Assembly (NCBI GenBank): GCA_964384945.1
Contig: CAYLMK010000020.1
Location: forward strand, 1 to 64,000
Reading direction: 5' to 3'
DNA: 64,000 nt
DNA from: S015-6 sp964384945
GTDB lineage: Bacteria; Desulfobacterota; DSWW01
Part shown: in pieces, positions 54,057 to 63,173 of the stretch
Numbering within the stretch: the stretch's first letter is position 1
Layout: each line of letters opens with the position of its first letter
Made by a program: the position numbers and the translations under genes
The notes under the pieces: model-generated
Told to the model about the DNA's origin: nothing
The model's input: the letters and a program-made list of their open reading frames with translations, nothing else
Databases searched by the model: none

Positions 54057-55010
54057 GTGAACGACAGGATCCGAAACGAACTGAGAGAGTACGCAGGAAC
54101 CGTCTCCGATCATTGCAGAAGGCTCGCGCAGGAAACCGACCGGCTGGCTTGTTTCGTCGAGGACCTCTGGAGGTACAGGGATCTTTACGACACCTCGATC
54201 GAGGCAATGGACGAGCGCTACCGGCGGCGGGGTCCCGGTTACATGCTCGTGGAAGACGGCAATCTGTTCATCAATGCGGCGAGCGGGGCGGTCCCCGTGG
54301 ATGACAGGATCAAGAGGGAGCTGCGTCTCCACGAATATGCCAAGCCGCGCCTGAAGGATGCCTTCGACACGCTGCGCTACTGCGACGAGATGTGGTTCTT
54401 CACGATCGAGAACCTGGCCTGCGGGTGGGTCCAGTACGACTACATCGCCCCGAACATCCCCGAGGGGATCGATCTGACGCAGATTCATCCCATGCGGGTA
54501 GTCCGATTGGACTGGTTCGGTATCGTCAACCCGGTCAATAACCCGGAAAGGAGGGGGGTCTGGTCCCCCTTTCCTTTCATCGATCTGTTTCATCAGTGGA
54601 TCTTCACCTACCACGTCCCTCTTTACGACGGCGGCCGTTTCAAGGGGGCCTTTGTGCCTCACGCAAGGATCGAGCCCATGCTGGAAGACTCGGTCTACCG
54701 GGGCAGGGAGAAGATGCTGGCGATTCACGACGACGGCACCCTGATCGGGCTGAACGAGCCGGCCGGAAAGACGCTCGATCTGGAGATGTATCGATTCCGC
54801 CCCTGGGACGACAACGCCGCGAAGGTGCCTTACGTGAGAAACCAACTGAGCCTGATGAAGCACGCGTGCGAGGACTTCCACTGGCTCGCGGACGGTATCA
54901 AGTGGCAGAACCGGTTCGATCTGACCCTTCGGAGCAAGAAGTACGAGGTGATCAAGGAGAGGGTTCCCGAGATCCGGGTGAACCTCGTGGCCCTTCTGGA
55001 TCGCTCGTAA
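54057..55010 (+). CDS. Soluble Cache (PDC)-like sensor-domain protein
   Basis: The protein starts at GTG 54057 (GGGAGGG upstream) and has 317 residues without signal peptide or membrane helix. After an N-terminal helical stretch, it shows the features of extracellular Cache domains: WGIVNPVNNPERRGVW-like spacing (DWFGIVNPVNNPERRGVWSPFPFIDLFHQW), then HVPLYDGGRFKGAFVPHARIEP, then MLAIHDDGTLIGLN. Cache domains normally bind small carboxylates outside the cell, so a free cytoplasmic form is unusual. It lies between the lyase and the AOR genes, so it may sense or bind an intermediate. The assignment is by pattern only. Confidence 0.5.
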   Translation: MNDRIRNELREYAGTVSDHCRRLAQETDRLACFVEDLWRYRDLYDTSIEAMDERYRRRGPGYMLVEDGNLFINAASGAVPVDDRIKRELRLHEYAKPRLKDAFDTLRYCDEMWFFTIENLACGWVQYDYIAPNIPEGIDLTQIHPMRVVRLDWFGIVNPVNNPERRGVWSPFPFIDLFHQWIFTYHVPLYDGGRFKGAFVPHARIEPMLEDSVYRGREKMLAIHDDGTLIGLNEPAGKTLDLEMYRFRPWDDNAAKVPYVRNQLSLMKHACEDFHWLADGIKWQNRFDLTLRSKKYEVIKERVPEIRVNLVALLDRS

Positions 55011-55049
55011 TCCGGAGCCGGCGAAGGGTCGGCAGGGAAGGCCGACCGC

Positions 55050-55262
55050 ATGCGGAAGACAAACGTGAAGACGAATCCGGCCGTATGCTGCGAGTGTTAC
55101 AGCTGCCAGCTCGCGTGCTCGCTCGTTTACACGGGTGCCTTCAACCCGCTCAAGGCGAGGATCGTGATCCGTTCGGGCGAGATCGCCTTCACCGATGAAT
55201 GCGTGGAGACCTGCAGCCTCTGCGCGAAGCACTGTGCATACGGGGCTCTGACCCGCCTGTAA
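55050..55262 (+). CDS. Small ferredoxin, partner of AOR
   Basis: The 70-residue protein has two cysteine groups, CCECYSCQLAC near residues 13-23 and CVETCSLCAKHCAYG near 50-62, consistent with two iron-sulfur clusters. The first group has an unusual CCxC start. AOR-family genes are often preceded by such a ferredoxin that takes their electrons. It ends 39 bases before the AOR gene. Confidence 0.85.
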   Translation: MRKTNVKTNPAVCCECYSCQLACSLVYTGAFNPLKARIVIRSGEIAFTDECVETCSLCAKHCAYGALTRL

Positions 55263-55301
55263 ATCCGGTCCTTCACGGTTCGAGAGGGAGGTCGGGCAGT
55301 C

Positions 55302-57251
55302 ATGCAATTCTTCGGCTACGCGGGAGGCGTGCTGCACGTAGACCTCAGCCGGGGGGAGATCCGGAAAGAGGCCCTGGATCCGGCCCTGATCGAAACGTAC
55401 CTCGGAGGCTGGGGGATCAACTACCGGCTCCTGTGGGATCTGCTGAAACCCGGCACGGATCCCCTTTCGCCCAAGAACCCCATCGTCCTCGGTGCCGGGC
55501 CCCTGGTCGGCACGCTGGCCCACACAGGCAACAAGATCGCGGGCACCACGAAATTCGCCCTCCCCGCGACCGAGGACGGCCGTCACTATGTCGCCTCGGC
55601 GATCGCCGGCACCTCCCGGTTCGGCGCCATGATGAAATGTGCGGGGTACGACCATCTGGTCCTCACGGGAAAGGCCAAAGGCCCGGTCTACCTGAAGATC
55701 GACGACGACGACGTGGAAATCTGCGATGCCGGGGATCTCTGGGGCAGCACCGACGTCTACGAGGCGAGCGAGGTGCTCACCCGGTGCCACCCGGACGGCG
55801 GCGTCATCGCCATCGGCCGCGCCGGCGAGAACCTCGTCCGCTTCGCCATGGCCGTGGCCGACAGGCGCCGCACCCTGGGCAGGAGCGGCTTCGGGGCCGT
55901 GATGGGATCGAAGAACCTGAAGGCCGTCGTTGCCCGGGGAACGAAGGGAATCCGGATCGCGGACCGGAAGAGGTTCCTGAAGAAGGTCAACCAGCTCTAT
56001 CCGCTGAACTCCTTTCTCTCGAGGCAGATGGCCGATCTGGGCGATCATGCGGGGTGGGCATCCGGGGTCTCGATCAACATGAACCCGGGTCTCTGGAGCG
56101 TGTTCGACTGGGACCGACGCTACGGGGTCAAGAAGTGGTACGAGGTGAAAAAGGACGTCAAGGGCTGCTCGGCATGCAACATCGGCTGCCACGTGGCTTA
56201 CAGGATCCGGGACGGTGAATTCGCCGGCCTCGAGTCGGAAACCGGACACTACATGTGGCCCGCCGTCATGGGGCAGTACCTGGGCCTCACGGACCATCGG
56301 GAGGCGATCAAGCTTCTCGACATGGCGAACCGGGCCGGGATGTGCGTCATCACGGCGGGCGCTCTCGTCGACTGGGTCACCCGGCTCTATGCGACCGGGG
56401 CGATCGATCCGAGCCGCACGGACGGCCTGCCCCTCGCCCGTGACATCCACGCCTACATCCGGCTCACCGAGAAGATGATCGGGCGGGAAGGCGACCTGGG
56501 CAGGGCCATGGCCGAGGGCTGGTTCGCCGTCTCGAGACACGTGGGCAGGGATGCCCGGACCGACTACGTGCAGGGCTTCGGCATTGCCAAGGGAACGGAC
56601 TGCATCTTCCCTGCCCGGACGTCCAAGCTGGATCCCCAGCGCTTCACGATGGGGGTGACGAATCCGCGCGGCGGTCACAGCCCGCAGGGCAACTCCCTCT
56701 CCTCCATGCCGCTCCTGCCCCTCGAAACGCTTCGAAAGGACGCGATCGCATGGGGAACTCCACCGGAGGCCGTGGAGAGGATCTTCCAGCCTACGCCCTA
56801 CTATGGCGCCTTCAACTGCGGGAGGCTTACACGACACGTAGAGGACTATTACAGCCTGCAGTGCTGCCTCGGCACCTGCACGCTGCAGGCGATCCTTGGG
56901 CTCGCGACCATCCAGGACTTCGCGGAGCTCTATTCCGCGGCCACGGGGATCGAAACGGGTCCGGAGGAACTCAGGAAGAGCGCGGAGAGGGTCTACAACC
57001 TCTACAAGCTCCTCAACGTGCGCGAGGGGTTCGGCCGGGCCGAGGACGCCGCCTTTCCTGAGGTTTGGCTCCAGCCGATCGACACGCCGGACCGGAAGGA
57101 GGCGCTCACCGACTACTACCGGATCCGGGAGCTGACGCGGGAGGACGTCCTCCGGCTCCTCGACGACTACTATGACGAGCGGGGATGGGACGTTTCCACG
57201 GGGACGCCCGGCAGGGAAAAGCTCGCCGAGCTGGGCCTCGAGCATCTTTGA
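55302..57251 (+). CDS. Tungsten aldehyde:ferredoxin oxidoreductase family protein
   Basis: The 649-residue protein has the AOR N-terminal domain (GGVLHVDLSRGEIRKEALD; TYLGGWGINYRLLWDLL) and the pterin-binding GKAGENLVRFA-like GRAGENLVRFAMAVADRR and SGFGAVMGSKNLKAVV blocks. The 4Fe-4S ligands CSACNIGC near residue 288 and a later Cys in CCLGTC near 525 are present. AOR enzymes oxidise aldehydes to acids with ferredoxin, and may also reduce acids. It could consume an aldehyde formed here or, speculatively, aldehydes released by the amine dehydrogenase. Confidence 0.93.
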   Translation: MQFFGYAGGVLHVDLSRGEIRKEALDPALIETYLGGWGINYRLLWDLLKPGTDPLSPKNPIVLGAGPLVGTLAHTGNKIAGTTKFALPATEDGRHYVASAIAGTSRFGAMMKCAGYDHLVLTGKAKGPVYLKIDDDDVEICDAGDLWGSTDVYEASEVLTRCHPDGGVIAIGRAGENLVRFAMAVADRRRTLGRSGFGAVMGSKNLKAVVARGTKGIRIADRKRFLKKVNQLYPLNSFLSRQMADLGDHAGWASGVSINMNPGLWSVFDWDRRYGVKKWYEVKKDVKGCSACNIGCHVAYRIRDGEFAGLESETGHYMWPAVMGQYLGLTDHREAIKLLDMANRAGMCVITAGALVDWVTRLYATGAIDPSRTDGLPLARDIHAYIRLTEKMIGREGDLGRAMAEGWFAVSRHVGRDARTDYVQGFGIAKGTDCIFPARTSKLDPQRFTMGVTNPRGGHSPQGNSLSSMPLLPLETLRKDAIAWGTPPEAVERIFQPTPYYGAFNCGRLTRHVEDYYSLQCCLGTCTLQAILGLATIQDFAELYSAATGIETGPEELRKSAERVYNLYKLLNVREGFGRAEDAAFPEVWLQPIDTPDRKEALTDYYRIRELTREDVLRLLDDYYDERGWDVSTGTPGREKLAELGLEHL

Positions 57252-57336
57252 ACCGGATGAGAGCGAAGATGAGAAGCAGAATGGGCGGACCTTTGATTTC
57301 GTGAACCGAAGAGGAAGCATTTTGCAGGAGGAAAGA

Positions 57337-58017
57337 ATGTCCGAAAACCCCCATCCAACGATCTCCTGCCACCGGTGCAAGACCCTCGCCTGTATGGAGA
57401 GCTACGCCCAGGGCGTGCCCAAGTATTGCCGGGCCGGGAAATTCAAGGAAGTGATCGAGGCAAGCAAGGAAGAGTATTTCGAGCCGGACATCGCAAAGGT
57501 TCACCTGGCGACGGCCAGGGTAAACAAAAGAGGCGGTTTCGAATGGACCCGGGTCCAGCAATGCATCGAATTCGCACGGGAAATCGGTGCGACCAAGGTA
57601 GGGCTGGCCGTCTGTGTCGCATGCATCCGGGAGGGAAGGGCCATGGCAAACCTCCTGGAGGCGGCCGGCCTCGAGGTGGTCACCGTGGGATGCATGGTGG
57701 GGGCGGTGAGGCCGCAGGATACGGGGATTCCGGATGAGCTGATCACCGGCATCGGCATCGCCTGCAATCCCCTGGCACAGGCGAAGATCATGAATGCGGA
57801 AGGTACGCAACTCAATTTCATTTACGGCCTGTGCGTGGGGCACGACACGCTCTTCATTCGTCACTCCGAGGCGCCTGTCACCTATGTGTCAACCAAGGAC
57901 GCCGTAACCGGCGACAATGCCAGCGCCGCGTTGAAGTCGGGAGTGCTGCGACTGAAACTGGCCATGACCTACCAGGACGCAAGCTTTTCACCTATCGATT
58001 TTCTCAAGGGTCCGTAA
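57337..58017 (+). CDS. DUF1847 metal-binding protein
   Basis: The ATG at 57337 follows GGAGGAAAGA, giving 226 residues. The N-terminal CHRCKTLAC group and later cysteines (CVACIREGR near 90, GCMVGAV near 115, ACNPLAQ near 145, GLCVGHD near 165) match the DUF1847 family of predicted zinc or iron proteins. Their function is not known; they are frequent in anaerobes, and often located beside redox enzymes. Confidence 0.8.
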   Translation: MSENPHPTISCHRCKTLACMESYAQGVPKYCRAGKFKEVIEASKEEYFEPDIAKVHLATARVNKRGGFEWTRVQQCIEFAREIGATKVGLAVCVACIREGRAMANLLEAAGLEVVTVGCMVGAVRPQDTGIPDELITGIGIACNPLAQAKIMNAEGTQLNFIYGLCVGHDTLFIRHSEAPVTYVSTKDAVTGDNASAALKSGVLRLKLAMTYQDASFSPIDFLKGP

Positions 58018-58079
58018 GCCTTCTTTTCCGAATCAACCAGCCTTGCAGCGGGAAACACGCGGCAAGAAAGGAGAGAGAA

Positions 58080-58496
58080 ATGATCCAAGACGAGAATCTC
58101 AAAATGATGGCCTCCCAGATGTTCGGCATGACCGCGCAGGACATGGCCAAGGTGACGCCCGAGCTGGAAGAGGAGCTTCTCAACGCCATGGCCAGGATCG
58201 GCAACTACCGGCTCGTGGCCGAGGTGGTGAGCTCCAAGTACTGCTTTGCAGGCTTGCAGCCGGGGCAGAAGTATGTGGTCGAGAACGGTGCACAGATCAA
58301 CAAGGAGGCGAGCGACGCGCCGATATGCCTCGGCGCCTTGCGCGAGCTCATCGAGAAGGCCCACATCATGATGGACCGGGTCTACCACAACGGCGAGGTG
58401 ACCGCCCATGTGGCGGGGTACAGGTGCACCGACCCGGGCCTCGATCTGGGCGGACTCGGCAGCGTCGAATTCAAGGTAACGATCGAGGAGAAGTGA
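58080..58496 (+). CDS. Small protein, TIGR04076-like
   Basis: The 138-residue protein has an N-terminal helical part of about 40 residues and a C-terminal domain (YRLVAEVVSSKYCFAGLQPG, then DAPICLGALRELIEKA) resembling the small TIGR04076 family of unknown function, with cysteines at the matching places. It ends three bases before the first ene-reductase gene, so it is translated with it and may be an accessory subunit. Confidence 0.65.
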   Translation: MIQDENLKMMASQMFGMTAQDMAKVTPELEEELLNAMARIGNYRLVAEVVSSKYCFAGLQPGQKYVVENGAQINKEASDAPICLGALRELIEKAHIMMDRVYHNGEVTAHVAGYRCTDPGLDLGGLGSVEFKVTIEEK

Positions 58497-58499
58497 GTT

Positions 58500-60482
58500 A
58501 TGCCGGAACTCGCCCACCTGTTTTCTCCCATCACGATCCGGGATCTCACGATCCGAAACCGCATCCTCCAATCCGCCCACATCACGAACTTCGCGGAAGG
58601 CGGTCTTCCCTCGGAGCGCCACCTACGCTACTACGAGGCGCGCGCAAAAGGAGGAATCGGACTGATCATCCAGGAGGCAACGGTCGTCAACCCGTACACC
58701 GGGCTGCACCCCACCCTGTCCCACGGCTGGAAAGAGGGTCTGGTCGACCGGCTTCGCAGGATCAGCGAGGCCGTGCACGCGCACGGGGCGAAACTCTTTT
58801 TGCAACTCGCTCACGGTGGCGTGGTGGCCAGCTCCTACTTCAACTTCTTGAACTCCCAAGGCTGCTCCCCCGTGCCGACGCCGGCTGTCGGAGAGATCCC
58901 GAGGGTCTTGACCGGGGATCGCATCCAGGAGGTGGTGCAGGATCACGTGAATCTGGCCCTCAAGGCCAAGGAGGCGGGCTACGACGGGATCGAGCTCCAT
59001 TTCGGCCACGGCTACCTGCAGCAGCAGTTCCTCTCTCCGGCCTACAACATCCGAAAGGACGCTTACGGGGGTGTTCTCGAGAACCGCATGCGGTTCGGCA
59101 TGGAGGTCATCGACGCGGTCCGTGCGGCGGTGGGCGAGCAGTTCGTGGTCGGGGTTCGAACCTCTGCGGACGAGCTGATCCCGGACGGTTACACCCTGGA
59201 GGACGCAAAAGAGTTCATGCCCATCTGGGCGAACTCGGGCAAGGTGGACTTTCTGCATGTCACCGTGGCCGCCTCCACGACGATGGCCTATGCCATTCCG
59301 CCGATGATGGTACCCCCCCGCCCATTCGTGTACTGCGCGGCCGAGATCAAGCAGCTCGTGGACATCCCGGTCTTCACCGTGATCCGGATCAACGATCCCG
59401 TGACGGCCAACGACATTATCAAGAACAACGAGGCGGATATGGTGACCATGACCCGGGCCACCCTCTGCGATCCCGAGCTTCCGAACAAGGCCAGGGAAGG
59501 GAGGCTGGACGACATACGCCAGTGTATCGCCTGCAACGAGGGATGCTGGGAACGGTGGGCGCACCAGGCGCCCATCACCTGCATGCAGAACCCGGAGGCA
59601 GGCCGGGAAGGCGTCTTCCGGATCGAGCCCGCCGCGCAGCCGAAGAAGGTCATGGTCATCGGAGGCGGGTGCGCCGGGATGGAGGCCGCCGTGATCGCAA
59701 AGCAGCGGGGCCACGACGTGTCCCTGTACGAGAAGGCGGGCGAACTGGGGGGCGCGATCCTCATCCCTGCCAGGGCCCCGAGCCGCCAGGAACTCGGTCA
59801 GGCGGTCCGCTTCCTCAAGCACGAGGTGGAGAGGCTCGGCATTCCGGTTCACCTGAACACGGAAATGACGGTGGACAAGGTCGTGGAGGCGAACCCGGAT
59901 ACGGTCATCGTGGCCACCGGTGCGATCACCATTGAAAACCCGGCCCCGGACGTGGTCGGGCCCTACGCGAGCATCGAGATTGAGCGGGGAGCAGACGTGG
60001 TCACAGCCGAGGACGTGCTCGAAGGCAAGGCGGAGACCGGCCGGCGGGTGGTGATTGCGGACCAGCAGAACTACATGAAGGGCCTGGTTACCGCAGAGTT
60101 CCTTGCAGACCAGGGCAAGGAGGTGACGGTCATCACGCCCCCGCCCTTCCGGTATCTGGTCGCCAACCCCTACGAGATGGATGCCTCCACCCATGCGGTT
60201 CAGATTCTGAACCTGAAGACAAAGGGCGTGAAAAGGGTGAGCGACTTCAAGGTCAAGAAGGCGCAGGCGGGCAGGGTCACGATCGAGGACATATTCACCC
60301 AGGAGCAGCAGGAACTGGAGGCGGACACCCTGGTTCTTTCCTTTTGGCGCAAGGCCGAGACCCGGCTCCACGGTGAGCTCGAGGGCAAGGTGAAGGAACT
60401 CCACCTCATCGGCGATGCCCTGGCCCCGCGGCGGCTGATCGACGCGTTCTATGAAGGGTACAGGGTTGCTTCCGAGCTTTAG
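58500..60482 (+). CDS. FMN/FAD/4Fe-4S ene-reductase (2,4-dienoyl-CoA reductase family), copy 1
   Basis: The 660-residue protein has three parts. The Old Yellow Enzyme barrel (residues about 1-335) shows LFSPITIRDLTIRNRI and HFGHGYLQQQFLSP. The 4Fe-4S ligand series is CIACNEGCW...ITC near 343. The FAD/NAD(P) domain begins KKVMVIGGGCAGMEAA near 382. Such enzymes reduce conjugated C=C bonds or remove methyl groups. The copy at 60895 is closely similar throughout. The start ATG follows the previous stop by three bases. Confidence 0.93.
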   Translation: MPELAHLFSPITIRDLTIRNRILQSAHITNFAEGGLPSERHLRYYEARAKGGIGLIIQEATVVNPYTGLHPTLSHGWKEGLVDRLRRISEAVHAHGAKLFLQLAHGGVVASSYFNFLNSQGCSPVPTPAVGEIPRVLTGDRIQEVVQDHVNLALKAKEAGYDGIELHFGHGYLQQQFLSPAYNIRKDAYGGVLENRMRFGMEVIDAVRAAVGEQFVVGVRTSADELIPDGYTLEDAKEFMPIWANSGKVDFLHVTVAASTTMAYAIPPMMVPPRPFVYCAAEIKQLVDIPVFTVIRINDPVTANDIIKNNEADMVTMTRATLCDPELPNKAREGRLDDIRQCIACNEGCWERWAHQAPITCMQNPEAGREGVFRIEPAAQPKKVMVIGGGCAGMEAAVIAKQRGHDVSLYEKAGELGGAILIPARAPSRQELGQAVRFLKHEVERLGIPVHLNTEMTVDKVVEANPDTVIVATGAITIENPAPDVVGPYASIEIERGADVVTAEDVLEGKAETGRRVVIADQQNYMKGLVTAEFLADQGKEVTVITPPPFRYLVANPYEMDASTHAVQILNLKTKGVKRVSDFKVKKAQAGRVTIEDIFTQEQQELEADTLVLSFWRKAETRLHGELEGKVKELHLIGDALAPRRLIDAFYEGYRVASEL

Positions 60483-60505
60483 GAAACCGCAGGAGGGAGA
60501 CGAAC

Positions 60506-60802
60506 ATGGGCATGCGGATCTGGTGGCAGCATATCTTCCCGCCTCAGGAGCAGATCGAGAGGGAGACCGGCATGACCTTGTCCGCCTCCGTGGAGGATGC
60601 CAAGGGCAGGGTCCTGGAGAACCTTCGAACGGGCGTACCCATCGTGGACGTCACCCACGCAGCCGTCAAACTCGCGGAGACCCTGGTGGACCTCAAGAGG
60701 GCGGCGGGACTCGGCAAATCGAAGAGGCGAACCTACAAGTCAGCGCCTCCGGCGATCCGGGACGCCATGCGCAGCCTGGCTTACTGCGCTCCGGGCAAGT
60801 AG
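60506..60802 (+). CDS. 98-residue protein between two ene-reductases
   Basis: The protein starts MGMRIWWQHIFPP, which recalls the first strand of Asp/Glu racemase-family enzymes, but the rest (helical, ending RRTYKSAPPAIRDAMRSLAYCAPGK) does not continue that fold. It may be a decayed gene or a real small subunit. A GGAGGGAGACGAAC site precedes the ATG and the frame is clean, which favours expression. Function unknown. Confidence 0.55.
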   Translation: MGMRIWWQHIFPPQEQIERETGMTLSASVEDAKGRVLENLRTGVPIVDVTHAAVKLAETLVDLKRAAGLGKSKRRTYKSAPPAIRDAMRSLAYCAPGK

Positions 60803-60894
60803 GCATCCCTTCCTTGCCGCTCGACCCGGACCGGGTGCAGGATCCGAGAAGGATCCTGCCGCCACAAGCTCACACCCAGGAGGAATAACCGTCC

Positions 60895-62868
60895 ATGGCC
60901 GAACTCACCCATCTCTTCTCTCCGATAACCATCCGGGACCTCACGATCCGCAACCGCATCTTCTCGTCCGCCCACGTGACCGCCTTCGGGGAAAAGGGCC
61001 TGCCCACGGACCGGCACGTGCGCTATTACGAGGCCCGGGCCAAGGGGGGCGTGGGTCTCATCATTCAGGAGGGGACCGTCGTCTCCCCGCACGCCCAGTT
61101 TCACGAGAAGGCCTTCGTGCAGGGCTGGAAGGACGAGATCCGACCCTGGCTCAAGAAGATCGTGGAGACCGTGCACGCCCACGGGACGAAGATGTTCCTG
61201 CAGCTCTGGCACGGCGGCAGCTACAGTTGTTCCCACTATACCTCGAGGCCCGGCGTCTCCAGTTCCGACATCCCGATGAAGTTCATCGGCGAGGTTCCCC
61301 TGGTCCTCGACGAGGAGATGATCCGCGAGGAGGTCCAGGCCTTCGTGGGGCTTGCCCTCAAGGGGAAAGAGGCAGGCTATGACGGCGTGGAGCTCAATTT
61401 TGCACACGGCTACCTCCATCAGCAGTTCATGTCTCCCGCAACGAACATCCGCAAGGACGCCTACGGCGGGTCCCTGGAGAACCGGATGCGTTTCGGGATG
61501 ATGGTCATCGCCGAGGTTCGCGAAGCGCTGGGCGAGGACATGGTGATCGGTGTGCGGGCTTCCGCCGACGAGCTGATTCCGGAGGGGTACACACTGGAGG
61601 ACATGAAGCAGGTCATGTCCATCTGGGAGGGAACCGGCCTCCTGGATTACCTGAACGTTACGATCACCGGCGTGCTCGCCGTCTCTCCCATGATGGTGCC
61701 GCCCCGTCCCTTCGTCTACTGCGCCGCCGAGATCAAGCAGATTGTGGACCTGCCCGTCTTCAGCGCGATCCGGATCAACGACCCGGTGACGGCCAACGAT
61801 ATCATCAAGAACAACGAGGCGGACATGGTGGCGATGACCCGGGCGACGCTGTGCGACCCGGAGCTCCCGAACAAGGCGCGCGAAGGCCGCCTGGACGATA
61901 TCCGCCTGTGCATTGCCTGCAACCAGGGGTGCTGGGGAAACTGGGAGCGCCGCGAATCGATCACGTGCACGCAGAACCCGGAGGCGGGAAGGGAAGGGGA
62001 ATTTCGGATCACGCCTGCTGCGAACCGGAAGAAGGTGATGGTGATCGGGGGAGGGTGTGCCGGAATGGAGGCTGCTGTGGTCGCCAAACAGCGAGGCCAC
62101 GAGGTCACCCTCTACGAGAAGACCGGGCAGCTGGGCGGGGCGATCCTGATTCCGGCCCGGGTTCCGAGCCGGCAGGAGCTGGGCCAGGCCGTCCGGTATT
62201 TGAAGCACGAGGTGGAGCGCCTCGGCATCCCGGTCTACCTGAACACCGAGGTCACCGCCGATCGGGTGCTCCGGGAAGGCCCGGACGCGGTCATCCTCGC
62301 TACAGGGGGGACCGCGGTCAGCGATCCGCGCCCGGACGTGGTCGGGCCGTGCTCGGCCGTCCGGATCGAGCCGGGAAGCCATGTCGTGACCGCCGAGGAC
62401 GTGCTGGAGGGCAAGGTCGAGACCGGCGCGCGCGTGGTGATCGCCGACCAGCAGAACTACATGAAAGGGCTCGTCACCGCCGAGTTTCTCGCCGACCAGG
62501 GAAAGGACGTCACCCTGGTCATGCCGGTGCCCGCACGGCTCACGACGCCCAACTCCTACGACGTGGATCTCATCACGTTGACCGTGCAGAAGATGAACAT
62601 CAAGACGAAGGGGGTCAAGTGCATTCACGACAACGAAGTGAAGGGCGTGAGGCCCGGCAGGGTCGTCCTGCGAGAAGCCTATACCGAGCAGCTCCAGGAG
62701 ATCGAGGCGGACACCCTGGTCCTCTCCTACTGGCGAAGGACGGACACAACGCTTTACGACCGGCTCAAGGGCAAGGTGAAGGCGATTTACAGGATCGGTG
62801 ACGCCCTGGCCCCGCGCAGGCTGATCAACGCCATCTACGATGGATACAAGGTTGCTGCGGAAATCTAG
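60895..62868 (+). CDS. FMN/FAD/4Fe-4S ene-reductase (2,4-dienoyl-CoA reductase family), copy 2
   Basis: The 657-residue protein has the same three-domain order as copy 1: barrel with NFAHGYLHQQFMSP, cluster motif CIACNQGCWGNW...ITC, and FAD domain KKVMVIGGGCAGMEAA. Long stretches are identical, for example around DPVTANDIIKNNEADMV, so the two arose by tandem duplication. The barrel loops near residues 100-130 differ most, where substrate is bound. AGGAGGAATAACC precedes the ATG. Confidence 0.93.
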   Translation: MAELTHLFSPITIRDLTIRNRIFSSAHVTAFGEKGLPTDRHVRYYEARAKGGVGLIIQEGTVVSPHAQFHEKAFVQGWKDEIRPWLKKIVETVHAHGTKMFLQLWHGGSYSCSHYTSRPGVSSSDIPMKFIGEVPLVLDEEMIREEVQAFVGLALKGKEAGYDGVELNFAHGYLHQQFMSPATNIRKDAYGGSLENRMRFGMMVIAEVREALGEDMVIGVRASADELIPEGYTLEDMKQVMSIWEGTGLLDYLNVTITGVLAVSPMMVPPRPFVYCAAEIKQIVDLPVFSAIRINDPVTANDIIKNNEADMVAMTRATLCDPELPNKAREGRLDDIRLCIACNQGCWGNWERRESITCTQNPEAGREGEFRITPAANRKKVMVIGGGCAGMEAAVVAKQRGHEVTLYEKTGQLGGAILIPARVPSRQELGQAVRYLKHEVERLGIPVYLNTEVTADRVLREGPDAVILATGGTAVSDPRPDVVGPCSAVRIEPGSHVVTAEDVLEGKVETGARVVIADQQNYMKGLVTAEFLADQGKDVTLVMPVPARLTTPNSYDVDLITLTVQKMNIKTKGVKCIHDNEVKGVRPGRVVLREAYTEQLQEIEADTLVLSYWRRTDTTLYDRLKGKVKAIYRIGDALAPRRLINAIYDGYKVAAEI

Positions 62869-62930
62869 CAAGATGCGCAATCGAGGATGCATGGCGCAAG
62901 CCGTGAACAACCGCAAGGGGGGTGAGCCGC

Positions 62931-63068
62931 ATGGCCAGCAAGACTCGGCATGCCGGCCAGGATGGAGTCGGACGGAAACAGACCTTCCCGACCTTCCTTT
63001 CGGCCGTCAAGATCGGAAACGTGGCGTGCAAGAGCAGGATCCCCGCGGGCCCTTGCAGGAGCGCGTGA
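62931..63068 (+). pseudogene. N-terminal stump of a third ene-reductase gene
   Basis: A good ribosome site (AAGGGGGGTGAG) and ATG start a 45-residue frame that ends at TGA. Its residues 21-40 read TFLSAVKIGNVACKSRI, matching the first strand and turn of Old Yellow Enzymes (compare LFSPITIRDLTIRNRI in copies 1 and 2), and then the frame breaks. No barrel continues in any frame before etfA. It is probably the remainder of a deleted third copy. Confidence 0.6.
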
Positions 63069-63173
63069 CGGGTCACGGTGGGGAGATCGCGGGGTAGGCC
63101 CTTGCCTGCAAGAGGGGCCTCAACCAAACCGAGACGTGACCGGGGATTGCGGAGGGACGGAACAGAGATCGTC

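Noticed and set aside
52698..57380. A 1560-residue open frame on the minus strand
   Set aside because: It is antisense to LeuD, the lyase, the Cache-like gene, ferredoxin and AOR; its composition is that of a shadow frame.
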